Assembly: GCA_004519485.1 (NCBI GenBank)
Contig: CP038117.1
Location: 62,001-126,000, forward strand
Origin: Nannochloropsis oceanica
Taxonomy: Eukaryota > Sar > Eustigmatophyceae > Eustigmatales > Monodopsidaceae
Reading direction: 5' to 3'
DNA length: 64,000 bases
In this document: piece after piece, positions 49,571-59,634 of the stretch
Layout of the letters: the number at the start of each line of letters is the position of its first letter
Position numbering within the stretch: position 1 is the first letter of the stretch
Made by a program: the position numbers and the translations under genes
The notes under the pieces: model-generated
Seen by the model: the letters and a program-made list of their open reading frames with translations, nothing else
What the model was told of the DNA's origin: nothing
The model's database searches: none

Positions 49571-51103
49571 ATGGAGCCACTATCACAATTGAAAGGTGTA
49601 GTCTCAGCCCCAGCCCAAGACGACAGCCCGCCCCTAGTAGAGCTTCCTCCAGCTAGCGCCCTCGATTACCTTCTGCCCGACGTCCGCGTTGCAAAGCGCC
49701 CGGCTGAGCCCCGCGATGCCTCCTTGCTTCTGGTTTCGGACGCATCCACAGATCAGGAGAACGACGGTCTTTGGACGTGCGACGCAACGTTTCGAGACCT
49801 ACCCTCCTTTCTCCCCGCCAAGTCACTGCTGGTTCTCAACCAGTCACGTGTCATAACGGCTCGCCTCCTCATGCAAAAAAAAGGGACAGGGGGGAAGGCC
49901 GAAGTCCTGTGCATCTCCCCATCAAAGCCATCGTGGGACCCTGCTGTGGCCTTAGCTGCGCCCTCAGGCCAGAGCGTATGGCGGTGCATGATTGGTGGCA
50001 AGAATATCAAGGCGGGGAGCCGCTTGGTCCTGGAGGCAGGGGAGGGACTCACGCTGACGGCGGACGTGGAAAGCCGTGAGGGCAAAAATGGCCTCGTTCG
50101 CTTTTCCTGGACGAGCATTTTCCAACCTACATTGCAGAGCCTGAGCTTTGGTACTGTTCTGGAGCGCGTGGGCAAGATTCCACTCCCACCTTACATGAAT
50201 CGCGTCTCCGACGCCGCCGACGTCCAAGACTACCAGACCGTTTATGCCATGGCGCAAGGCAGCGTGGCAGCTCCCACGGCCGGTCTCCACTTCACGAAAT
50301 CCCTCCTCGAGCAGCTTCAGACCGGACCCAAGGCCATCGACCCGTGCCATCTCACCCTGCACGTGGGTGCCGGGACCTTTCAACCTGTGTCGGGGGACGA
50401 CGTAAGCCAGCATACCATGCACTGGGAGCGGGTTAGCGTACCCCTGACCACGCTTGACGCCCTCATCGAAGCCAGTGGGAGTGGGCGACCCATCCTTCCT
50501 GTGGGCACCACGTCGGTAAGGACCCTCGAGAGCCTCTACTGGTGGGGAGCGCAACTCCTGTCCCCCTCCTCCTCTTCCTCCTCCTCTTCCGCCTCTTCGT
50601 CTCGAACCAAACAAAGAAGCGTATTGGACTTGAGCCTGGGTCAATGGGACGCTTACCAATTCGGCGGCTCCTCGACACGCCAGCGTCCTTGTACGTTTGT
50701 ACCAGCAGCCACCGCTTTGGACGCCCTTGCAAAACAAGCGCGGGAGGAAGGAGTGGAGAGCGTCGGCGGGGAAACGCAATTAATGGTCGCCCCGGGATAT
50801 CGCTTCGCTCTCTGCGATGGCTTGATCACAAATTTTCACCAACCCCGCTCCACGTTGCTATTGTTGGTGGGGGCATTGATGGGGGGACTAGGCCCCGTGC
50901 ACCGTATTTATAGGCATGCTCTCTCGAATGGCTACCGCTTTTTGAGCTTTGGTGACTCGAATCTAACGATACCGCCGGCACGGACGCTGTTACCCGTGCG
51001 GCCGGGAAGGGGTGTGGGTGCGAAGGGAGGCGTGGTGGATTGGCCGAGGATGGGCCGAGGTGGAGGAGGGGGAAGGGAGGGATGGACGTGTTTGAGCGAT
51101 TGA
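49571..51103 (+). CDS. queA: S-adenosylmethionine:tRNA ribosyltransferase-isomerase (QueA)
   Basis: QueA transfers the ribosyl part of SAM to preQ1 in tRNA to form epoxyqueuosine, the second-last step of de novo queuosine synthesis. 510 residues, intronless. Family motifs run in order: LVLNQSRVITARLL (usually LVFNNTRVIPARL), AEVLCI, VLERVGKIPLPPYMNR, DYQTVYAMAQGSVAAPTAGL then HFTKSLLEQL, LHVGAGTFQPVSGDDV, VGTTSVRTLES, ITNFHQPRSTLLLLVGALMG, and GYRFLSFGDSNL. Catalytic regions are intact. It is longer than bacterial QueA (about 340-360) by an N-terminal extension, a Ser/Lys-rich insert (about residues 335-400, including poly-Ser) and a glycine-rich tail. The N-terminus has no clear targeting signal. 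Most eukaryotes lack QueA and salvage queuine, so this is probably a gene gained from a bacterium; its base composition now resembles the neighbours. Confidence 0.92.
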   Translation: MEPLSQLKGVVSAPAQDDSPPLVELPPASALDYLLPDVRVAKRPAEPRDASLLLVSDASTDQENDGLWTCDATFRDLPSFLPAKSLLVLNQSRVITARLLMQKKGTGGKAEVLCISPSKPSWDPAVALAAPSGQSVWRCMIGGKNIKAGSRLVLEAGEGLTLTADVESREGKNGLVRFSWTSIFQPTLQSLSFGTVLERVGKIPLPPYMNRVSDAADVQDYQTVYAMAQGSVAAPTAGLHFTKSLLEQLQTGPKAIDPCHLTLHVGAGTFQPVSGDDVSQHTMHWERVSVPLTTLDALIEASGSGRPILPVGTTSVRTLESLYWWGAQLLSPSSSSSSSSASSSRTKQRSVLDLSLGQWDAYQFGGSSTRQRPCTFVPAATALDALAKQAREEGVESVGGETQLMVAPGYRFALCDGLITNFHQPRSTLLLLVGALMGGLGPVHRIYRHALSNGYRFLSFGDSNLTIPPARTLLPVRPGRGVGAKGGVVDWPRMGRGGGGGREGWTCLSD

Positions 51104-51869
51104 TTGAGGAAGAGGAAGATGAGAGGGGCATGGGTCATGGCACAGTCGTCGCCTTGACAGGATATTTTGAAATGAGTAGGGGATGCAAATTAGTGTTAGT
51201 GTAGTGTAAGACGGGTTTCCCGTCGGCCATCTGCCAACCTGAATGATAACAGTAAACATGAATGAAAGCAATGAGCATGAAAATGAAATGATGGGAATCA
51301 AAAGGCACTGTATTATTACTTCGATACATAAAATGACTGACGTCCCTCTTGCCCAGGAATTCCACCTCGCAGACAGAGTTGAAGCGATGGCGAGAAAAAG
51401 CGTTTTTGCGGACGCCATATTGATTAGCGGCAAGAAGATAGAGCAACAAAGCAATTCCTGACCAACGATTTTTCGGGTACTGTGGCATCAAAAACTATGT
51501 CAGTATAATTTGTTGTATATTTGTTCTCTTACCATCTAGAGCTCTGTATCTCCCTGCCTAGCTTGTTTTAATATTGATTTCTAGTATGCGGCTGTCACGT
51601 AATTATCCTCACTTTACAAATCGTGATAGCTATAATAAAGGACACTCTCCCCCGCCCTTTTCCGGGTGGAGATGGGAAGGTGTGTGCATCCGCCGTTTCT
51701 CCGACAGCTGACAGGAAAGTGCAGCCCCATACCACGTACATGTATCGCATATAAAGGTGGTACTAAAGTATATTAAGTAATGCTCGAATGTTAAGACCTA
51801 CGCATTCGATTATCCTCTTCTCTCTTTCCCCCTCTCCCTCCAACCATAATCTATAAGTCTTTTTTGGCT
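51104..51869. other. Convergent 3' spacer
   Basis: This 766 bp lies between the 3' ends of queA and the acyltransferase gene. It is relatively AT-rich; no gene was seen. Confidence 0.4.
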
Positions 51870-53993
51870 TTAAGAGCCTGCCACCATCCGCGGCACCTTG
51901 GGCCTGGCACCCGATGAGGAGGACAACGCGCTAGACCCTCCTCCCGCCGCCGGGCTCACGACTCCCATCTCGCCTGCCCTTCCACTGGTCACTACTGACC
52001 CTCCTGCTCCTGCTCCTGCTCCTCCTGCTCCTGTTGCTGCCCGAGGCGAGCCACCTGCGCTCGTAGACCCAGGGCCCGAAGCCCCAACAGCTCCAAGTCT
52101 ACCCGCCCCGCCCGCACCACTGACCAATCCCCCTCCCCGCGGCTCTTGGCTCAGCAAATTGATTGCCGTAGAGTGAGAGGAAGAAGCAGGCTTGGCTGTA
52201 ATCGACACAGGCGTCTGCGGCGTAGGTGGCACGTCCCCCACCAACGGGGGGCAAGCTTCAATCAATGAGCGGATGACAGCCTGCGCATAGTCCTCCGCCA
52301 TGGACCGCGAAACAATCGGATCAATATACGATAGAGTGAAATTCAAACGTCCTTCATGGGACGCCATGGCTAGGAAGACACTGTGTCCAAACAAGAGCTC
52401 ATCGATCCCCATCTGCATACGCCCTAGCCTCCAGGGCCCCGCGGGCTGAAAGAGCTTATCCGTCATTCCTAAATTGGAGATAGAAATAGCCTTCTGTCGT
52501 CCCTGCTTGGGAGAAATGCCAAACAGTCGAATCAGGGGGAAGGCGATAGGGTGATGTCCCATCACGTAGAAGAACTCTAAGGCATCCACAATGCGGTGCG
52601 GCTCCGTAGCAAATGCGTCAATTTCTTGCTTGGCAATCCGAGCCGTGTTCCAGAAATCCAGACTCGTCTCCGGGGTGTTACCCGCCTCGAGCATCACGTC
52701 CATGGGAGTCGCATAGAGCATATGGGACTCAACTGACCCCTTGGTAGCACTCGCCTTGCCGCGGAAATTGACCAGAATCTCCACCTTCAACTTGAACGGG
52801 TTCGGCTCCGGTTCAATGAACCCTTCCATCGCCTGCGTGGTGGCTGCGACCAAGGCGCCTGTCACGGTAGTTTGCTGCATCTTGCACGTTTTGAGCAGCC
52901 GCTTGAAGTCGGGTGCGTCCAGGACGAAGGAGAACATGCGAGTAGTCCGGTCCTTTTCCGTAAGCGTCATTTTGCATGGCCGAGGAATGCGAGGGCGGAG
53001 GAAGACTTTCCAGAGCTCTTTGAACAAGCCCCGAAAGTGGTAAATGAGGTAGTAGCCATTGTAGCGCGGGTACAACTGGACGTCAGCGCTGGGGAGCTGC
53101 GGCAAGGCCTTGACTTGCTCCAATTTTCGCTCGCGCTCATGGGGGGACAGGGGGGACAGGGAGGCCATGCCGGTCATCAGGGACTGAAGGCAGCGCAGGA
53201 TGGAATCACCGTCGGAAATGGCGTGATGGATAAGAAAGAGGAGGTGGTGCGACTCGGAGGAGGGTGTATGGTGCAGGGCCAGCTGCCACAGGTAGGGCTC
53301 ACGGCCGGCCTTGAGGACTGTTGCTTCCTTCATCCATCGTTCCGTGTGCCCCACCACGTCTTCTGATTCGATGTAAGGGATAACAATCTGTGGACACGCA
53401 CTAAAAGGAATGACTTCCAAATAGCCATTGAGGAGGCGAGAACGGAGGTTGGGATGCTCCTTGACTTGGAAACTCATGGCTTCGGCCAGCAGGTCCGTGT
53501 CGGGAGGTCCTTCAAAGTCAATGACATAGTAGATGCAGCCGAGTCCGTAGGGCACCGTGGTATGGAAGAATGTTTCAAACCCACCCAGGGGCCGTCGGGA
53601 CTCGATAGGCCACCGCTTTTCCACGGCTGGAGGAGGGGGAGGCGTGGAAGCGGTGCTAGAGCTGGTGGAAGCCGAGACGGACGACAACTCAATAGTGGTC
53701 TGTTGCTCAGCGACGGTAGTGGTCGAAGCAGTTTTACGTTGACGAAGCTCTTGTTGTGGGTCGGGGAGGGATAAAGACCAAGATGGAAGCGGCGGGAAGT
53801 CCCCTTCCCGGGCGTCATGCCACTCGTGCCCGTCGTCCGCTTGCGCTTTGGAGGCAGGGGCAGGCGCGAGTGTAGGGGTAGGGCTGGACATGGTTGGCCC
53901 TGTGTTGGTGCGTGGAGAGGAGAAAAGCTTGAGAATGGTGACAATTTTTATGGTGCGGGTGGACAAGCCTACATTCAGCATGTGGGAGCACAA
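51870..53993 (-). CDS. HHxxxDG acyltransferase (condensation / alcohol-acetyltransferase superfamily)
   Basis: 707 residues from the first ATG; a second start at 53891 (MSSPTPTLAP) would drop 34 residues. The catalytic signature is LIHHAISDGDS (HHxxxDG) near residue 255, shared by condensation domains, BAHD, WS/DGAT and yeast alcohol acetyltransferases. Around it are FEGPPDTDLL, HPNLRSRLLNG, WQLALHHTP, and later ILVNFRGKAS, ISISNLGM, FGHSVFLAMASHEGRLNFTL and SYIDPIV, i.e. the two-lobed CAT-like fold with its floor loop. The SNLG and N-F-T-L-S-Y pieces point to the alcohol-acetyltransferase/PapA-like branch. It would transfer an acyl group from acyl-CoA to a hydroxyl; the acceptor is unknown. 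The C-terminal 120 residues are Gly/Ala/Ser-rich and probably disordered. Intronless. Confidence 0.78.
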   Translation of the reverse strand: MCSHMLNVGLSTRTIKIVTILKLFSSPRTNTGPTMSSPTPTLAPAPASKAQADDGHEWHDAREGDFPPLPSWSLSLPDPQQELRQRKTASTTTVAEQQTTIELSSVSASTSSSTASTPPPPPAVEKRWPIESRRPLGGFETFFHTTVPYGLGCIYYVIDFEGPPDTDLLAEAMSFQVKEHPNLRSRLLNGYLEVIPFSACPQIVIPYIESEDVVGHTERWMKEATVLKAGREPYLWQLALHHTPSSESHHLLFLIHHAISDGDSILRCLQSLMTGMASLSPLSPHERERKLEQVKALPQLPSADVQLYPRYNGYYLIYHFRGLFKELWKVFLRPRIPRPCKMTLTEKDRTTRMFSFVLDAPDFKRLLKTCKMQQTTVTGALVAATTQAMEGFIEPEPNPFKLKVEILVNFRGKASATKGSVESHMLYATPMDVMLEAGNTPETSLDFWNTARIAKQEIDAFATEPHRIVDALEFFYVMGHHPIAFPLIRLFGISPKQGRQKAISISNLGMTDKLFQPAGPWRLGRMQMGIDELLFGHSVFLAMASHEGRLNFTLSYIDPIVSRSMAEDYAQAVIRSLIEACPPLVGDVPPTPQTPVSITAKPASSSHSTAINLLSQEPRGGGLVSGAGGAGRLGAVGASGPGSTSAGGSPRAATGAGGAGAGAGGSVVTSGRAGEMGVVSPAAGGGSSALSSSSGARPKVPRMVAGS

Positions 53994-54848
53994 TCGTGGA
54001 GGGAGTAACGTATACCAAAAGCAGGCGCTGGATCGCGAGGAGGCATGAACACGATGGGCAACGGCTGGGGGAAGGTATTATTAGCCCTTGCACGCGCTTC
54101 GGAGTGAGGCCAGCGCACGACAAATACACGCAAAAGCGCTATCAATTATTATCATCCACATGGTACCGTGTATGTTCAAAGGGCGTGTCAATGACTTGCG
54201 GGACAGACTGAAGCATTTGGTGCCACCGGCAGCGGTTGCTATTTCCGCTGTAGTAACGGACATTGGACTGACGTGTGAGTGAAGCGGTGTTTCTCAACAG
54301 CTGAGGTCCAAGGTGAGAACTCGTGAGACAACGACCACCACAGCTCTTTCCCAAAATGTGACATGGGTTTATCAACATATGTAGAGCAAACAAAAAAGCT
54401 AATAATGTTAATAGTTTCCGACAAATGTTTCCCACACACCGTCTGTGAAGAGCATTCTGCGTTGTTTTGAGCAAAAGGGCGGGGAGGAGGAGCCCCGCCC
54501 TCCTTCAAGTTGCTCGCTCGTGCAAAATTTGTCGCGACACGAAAGGAATGTCGTCATTTTCTACTGGAATGACCGCGAGTGGCCTAGGTGACAGTGTGTC
54601 ACTTAGAGTGAAGCATGTACTGATCGGACAACGACCACGTAAGGTTACCTTCATGACCTCCCCACCTGAAAACCTTCCCCCAGTCCAAAACGGTGCACCC
54701 CAGCCGCAGGTCGCACGCACCAGCGCAGCATCATTAGGAGGTCCAGGCAGGGGACATGCACGACCGCAAGGACTTCAACTGCTCTTGTGCTTCCCACTCA
54801 GCCTTGTTGTAAAACATGTCTCATTCCCCACCCCACCACCACAGCACC
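53994..54848. promoter_or_regulatory. Divergent region, acyltransferase / F-box-LRR gene
   Basis: This is 855 bp between outward-facing genes. No conserved frame is recognised. Likely contains both promoters. Confidence 0.35.
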
Positions 54849-56467
54849 ATGAATAGGCCGGCGACATTCCGCATGCTGCCGCCCGAGTGCTACGACCATA
54901 TTGTGGGATTCCTGCGCTACAAAGATGTAAGTACTCACCAAGACGTTGTAATGGGATTGCCAGGACAGCGAACGAGTGACGGAGGGCGGGGTCGTGACAA
55001 AGACCATTCCATGCAACTGTCTCCCCCCTTGCGCGGGAGCCACGTGTATTTGTGACTCACCTCGGTATTAACGTGGGTCCCCTTCCCGCAGTGCCAGTCG
55101 ATCCCTTAGTTCTTGTCGGACGCCGCTTTCGGGGGAAGGACCACTCCCTCCCTTTACTGATATGCAGACGTGCTAGAAGCCCTCCTTTCCTCACCACAAC
55201 TCTTCTTCTCATATCCCCTTGGGCGCATGCCACTGACCCGTCCCACCCTTATCCTCTTCGGGGCGCAGACCACTTGAGTTGTATCGTTCCATAGGCGACG
55301 TGCCTTTCGAAAGAGCGGCCTTCCTTCGCCGTTTGTCGCTGCTCCCTTCCCGACCCTCTCAGACCCTCTCAGACCCTCTTTTCCCCCCTCCCTCACTTCC
55401 CTCCCTCCATCTCTACTCTCCACCTCCCAAACAGCTCGTCCGCGTCTCCATGACAAGCGTGGACACTTGGATGGCCTACTTCCGGGTGCAGAGCCGTTTG
55501 GAAGAATTACGGGCCAAGAATGTGAGAAGTCGGAGACGGCGTCGCGCGCTGTTTGCCCAGCTCCGGGTATCCACGGGATTGAAAATTTTGAGCCTTGTTA
55601 ATGTCCAGCATCCCTGCACCAGTACGTTTGAATGCTTGAAAATAGTGAGGAAGGAGGGAAGAAGGGAATTTACACAGAAGTAAGAAAGAAAAGCTCCACT
55701 TATCTTCCCCCTTCCCTCTACCCCCCCCCCCCTCCCTCTTCCAATTAGGCGTCCTATTCCGGCAGGTCAGCGGTATGCATGGTCTTCAAGAACTCGACCT
55801 CTCTGCCAACGGGCTCAAGGGCCCCCTCCCCCTCTCCATCGGTGACGACCTGCCCCTCCTCCGTGTCCTCTCCCTCAGCAATAACGGGCTTACGGGCACC
55901 TTGCCACCGGGATGGGGCAAGCTCCACCGTCTCGAGGACCTCAAATTATCGTTCAATTCCTTACAAGGCAGCATCCCCGACTCCTGGGCCGGCATGATCT
56001 CCCTCCGGCACATCTCCCTCTCCTACAACCAACTCTCCGGGCCCGTCCCCTCCTTCTTCTCCACCCTCCGCGACCTTGAGACCCTGCTGTTGGGAGGGAA
56101 CCGCTTTACTGGCGTTCTCCCTCCGTCTCTGGGGGCATTAAGTCACATCAATTCCCTCTACCTCTTCCAAAACGAACTCGAAGGCCCCATCCCTGACTCT
56201 CTCGGCTCGTGCGTCGCCCTCCAAAAGCTGCTGTTGTCTCACAACAAGCTCACGGGGAAGCTTCCTTCCTCCCTGGGTCGCCTCGAGAGCCTGAAAGAAT
56301 TGAGTGTGAGTGGGAACGAGCTCGAGGGAGAGCTACCGCACGCGTTGGAAAAACTGGAGAAACTGCAGACGCTTGATTTGGCCGATAATCGATTTGCGGC
56401 CGATGCACCAAGGAGCCGGCAGGTGATCCGGGTCATGCGGACGAGGGATTGTCAGATTTATATGTAG
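54849..56467 (+). CDS. F-box protein with plant-type leucine-rich repeats (three exons)
   Basis: Exons 54849-54926, 55435-55621 and 55749-56467 join in phase to 327 residues. Splicing completes an F-box at the N-terminus: LPPECYDHIVGFLRYKD|LVRV followed by W..YF, matching LP.E....I..FL...DL....... Exon 2 ends in a basic stretch and LKILSLVNVQ, and exon 3 holds about eight LRRs of the plant receptor type (L..L.LS.N.L.G.IP..LG.L), e.g. LQELDLSANGLKGPLPLSIG and LEDLKLSFNSLQGSIPDSWA. No signal peptide or membrane helix is present, so it is intracellular. It would serve as the substrate receptor of an SCF ubiquitin ligase. An upstream in-frame ATG at 54816 would add 11 residues. The IP-type LRR, normally extracellular, is unusual next to an F-box. 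Confidence 0.75.
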
Positions 56468-56861
56468 GAAGGGGAGGGAAGGAGGGCGGGAAAAGGGGAA
56501 TAGGAGGGGGTTTGAAGAGGAAAGGAAGTAGATACAGTGGGTGGATTATAGAAAGAAAGAGAGAGAGAGAAAGAAAGATAGAAAGAAAGAGAAGAAATGT
56601 ACATAGAGGAGAGAGACAAAGGCAGAGAGTAAGAAAGAATAAGGGAAAGAGGGACAGAGAGGGACAGAGCGTTAGAGACGAGAGAGCGACACAGAGAAGA
56701 GGGGAAAACGAGAGAGCAGTCAATTTTGAATTTAAGTGTTTCAATATGTGCCGGGTCAACGAAACCGGTTGGGTAAAGATTCTCACTCAAGTTCGTCCTT
56801 AAAAGAAGAAAAGAATAAAGAAGGAGGCGGCTGCGTGCCTCCATCCCTGAGTTTTGACAGC

Positions 56862-56912
<51 letters not shown>

Positions 56913-56930
56913 AGAAGAAGAAGAAGAGTA
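56862..56930. repeat. CAG and GAA triplet repeats, side by side
   Basis: About fifteen CAG/GCA units are followed directly by about seven AAG/GAA units, outside any supported gene. Confidence 0.9.
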
Positions 56931-57599
56931 AGAAGGGACGGAATTTACAACAGACGAATAAGCAGTAAGACTAAACTTTCGTTGGAATTCCTCTGGCTCA
57001 AGGCAGTTTGGAGATGCGTTGGGAGACACGCGCGGGTAGAGCCTAAGGCGAGTAGAGCCCGAGGACGACTTTCATTCAGTTTTGATGTGAATTAGTGAAA
57101 GATTGACAGTAGAAAGAGGAAAAAAACAGAAAGGAGATGTGGAAGACGAAGGCAATAAAGACGGTTGAAAAGAAAAACCGGTAGTTGAAGGGGGAGAACA
57201 AAGAATGCGATACAAGGGAGTGAAGTGAGAGAATTAGTCCATTAAGTAATTTATGCATACAGTGATACGCGCTTGCTTTCCATGAGGATTCTCTTAACAA
57301 TACGGAAAAGAGCCCATGGTTATATTGTCTAGTGGTAATTATTGATTCTTTGGGGGGTCTTTTTCCTCTTTCTCACCTCGTTTTTCACAAGCGACATTGC
57401 CCAAAAATAAAATCGAAGAGAAGGCTCAATAATACATGTTACAATGTCCTTCCCTTTCGCCATCTCACGTGTGCAACAGCAGCAGAGCCGCTGCCGCCGC
57501 AGCAGCAGTAGCAGCAGTAGCAGCAGCAGCAGGCCTCCCTTCCGCTTTGCCGTATTGTGGTACATTCGATCACTCATGCACTTGTCGAAAAGCGTCGAT

Positions 57600-57648
57600 A
57601 CCTCCCTCCCTCCCTCCCTCCCTCCCTCCCTCCCTCCCTCCCTCCTCG
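57600..57648. repeat. CTCC tetranucleotide repeat
   Basis: About twelve uninterrupted CTCC units lie just downstream of the Mpv17-like gene's stop codon. The same GGAG/CTCC motif occurs in many spacers and introns of the window (e.g. about 2216-2244 and 3226-3250). Confidence 0.9.
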
Positions 57649-57707
57649 CCAATTGAGGTACATAGCTATAAACACAACCCTCACATTTTCCTTCCTCCTT
57701 CTTCCCC

Positions 57708-58916
57708 TCACACTCTCCTCCCCGCCTCCACCTCTTTCAAATGTTCCCGATGCCCAAAAAAAGACACCACCGCAGTCCACACTACATCCGTTAGATTCAC
57801 CACCAATACTCGCAGCCTCAACGGCAAGCATCTAAATGTCGCAAATTCCAACGGCAAAAACAACAACGACACCCCCCACCCACCCTTCAGCGCGGACCAG
57901 TACTCCCTCTGCACCTGCGGCACTATATCAGTCCTCAAATTCTTCCCTTCGATCAAGCCACACAGAAAGAAGAAACACAAGACAAAGAGCGGATCAAAAA
58001 TGAACTCATCGACCGCCACGTGCGTGAAAGCCGCCAATGCTCCCTTCTGTGCAGGCATCCATGTCTCCAACGCTGTATATAAGTAATGCAAACCCGGCCC
58101 GGTGATGACTACACCCTCTATAGTCACCGCAAGACACCGCAAAAAATCAAGCTTCATCGGCGGAGCTTCCTCCCCCTCTGCCAAGCGACGACAAGCCAAC
58201 TTGTACTCGAAGAGTTGCGCGAGCATATCACCAAATAAAGCAATGAGCCCTGCTGTGATCGCCTTCGTCACGACGGGCTTACTCTCCAACAGCTCTGCGT
58301 ACTGACCCCACAGGCTTTTGAACGTGCCCAATGCTGCCACCAACAGCAAGGACCCTGGGCTTTTGTTGCTGTTGCCTTCCCCTCCCTCCCCTCCTCCTCC
58401 CCCACCACCAGAGATGATTCCCGCACCCCCGCCGCCACCGCCACGCACCAAGCCCAGACCGCCTTTTTCTATCCAGGCATTGGAGTGGCCTTGTTTATCA
58501 ATCTGCTGTTGTTTGTGTATTTGGGGGTCGAGTGGAGGGGTGGGGTGTAAGTGACATGAGGGAGAAGGAATTTACAAGGGTACGTATGCATGCTTCATTC
58601 CGCCTCCACCAACATCCGCTGAGCCTCCTTTAAAATGTACCTGCTCCTCATCCCTACTCGAATGCAAGCAGCTCTGCGTTCGCAGCACGGACAGGAAGAA
58701 TGATCGCCCTCTTGGCAAGCTTCTGCTGGTTGATCTCCCTGCATCAGCACGTACCCCGATCCCACAGTAGGGCGATCCTCTGACCATGCTCAAGCCTTGA
58801 CCACGCAAATGCAGCGACGACAACGGCAGCACGCCCGCAAAGGCCAAACAGGAGGCCATGGGAATCATCAGCAGCTGCAGCAACGAAATAGATCGTCTTG
58901 AGGATGCGCCGGCCAT
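57708..58916 (-). CDS. Mpv17/PMP22-family membrane protein with signal-peptide leader, probably plastid-targeted (two exons)
   Basis: Exons 58584-58916 and 57708-58505 (minus strand) join at phase 0 to 376 residues. Exon 1 encodes a signal peptide (LLQLLMIPMASCLAFAGVLP) followed by a Ser/Arg-rich, acid-poor leader (GRSTSRSLPRGRS). The LAFAG cleavage region recalls the ASAFAP motif of heterokont plastid preproteins. Exon 2 has a Gly-rich linker, then the Mpv17 domain: LWGQYAELLESKPVVTKAIT, GLIALFGDMLAQLFE, LRCLAVTIEGVVITGPGLHY, AVDEFIFDPLFV and YWSALKGGWGVSLLFLPLEF. Four membrane helices fit the family. Mpv17 relatives act in peroxisomal, mitochondrial and plastid inner membranes, possibly as channels; the function is not settled. 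The donor is GTACCC, slightly unusual; the acceptor CAGCAG allows a one-codon variation. Confidence 0.72.
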
Positions 58917-59634
58917 GATGTACGTGTTGGCTTTGCCCTCGTGGCGGCAGTAGCCTTGAAGAGCTGAGGGTCACTCTTGTCTTGCCCGCCACACGCCCTC
59001 TGCCACCCACCCTGTGTATTATGAGTGGAAAGATGAACGTGAAGACGCAGGTAATGGTGTCGTGGTGTGAATCCCTGCCTTCAGACGAGCACGCAAATCG
59101 AGGCCGAAGACAGAGAGCCAGCTTTCTGTCCACGCACTCGCCAACATCCAAGAAGAAGGAAGCGTACAGCCCGATTTTGAATGAGGAGTCACGATCTTCA
59201 GGGACTCTCATTGATTCCACACTCACACCCCATAAGCAATCTAGCAACAAGCTAGCTCTATGTTTAATGTGCCTGTCTTTTTCTTGCCTGGTGTCTGGCG
59301 GGCGGTGTGCCCGGTATGCACACCAGAGACCCATGGGAGTTGCTTCGTGTGATGATGAGGGGGCGAGCAAAGCAACGGCCGTCCCTCCATTGGTTTATCT
59401 CCACACAAGCCCAGGCTTACACCACCCCACACCGCGCAGAGTCCGGCACAGCCTGGATGCACACTTCCATGTGGTTCTGCACATCCCCCGCAACCTCTCG
59501 GCTTTCGTTCCCCCATTCACTAACCATCTCCGAACTTCACCATAATCATCAATCCCACAGGGCCGCCCTCCTTCAAGCGCAACACCCTACCTGTACCCCA
59601 GGGCGCCCATCCTTCCTCATCCCCCCTCACCACA
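58917..59634. promoter_or_regulatory. Divergent promoter region, Mpv17-like / SEC63
   Basis: This is 718 bp between outward-facing genes. The frames present here lack conserved residues. Likely bidirectional promoter DNA. Confidence 0.4.

Larger units (their letters stand above)
56468..57707. other. Repeat-rich convergent spacer
   Basis: This 1.24 kb lies between two convergent genes and is dominated by simple sequence: GAGA/GAAA runs (56550-56720), CAG then GAA triplets (56862-56930), CAG triplets (57476-57535) and a CCCT/CCTC tetramer run (57600-57648). No gene is supported. Confidence 0.7.

Noticed and set aside
50463-50779. Minus-strand frames across the queA insert
   Set aside because: Antisense shadow of the QueA gene, which has strong family motifs.
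57436-58086. 216-codon plus-strand frame
   Set aside because: It runs through CAG and CTCC repeats and then antisense to the Mpv17 domain; not a gene.
58744-59370. 208-codon minus-strand frame in the Mpv17/SEC63 divergent region
   Set aside because: It overlaps the Mpv17 leader exon in a different frame, with no conserved residues; the signal-peptide frame joined in phase to the Mpv17 domain is preferred.
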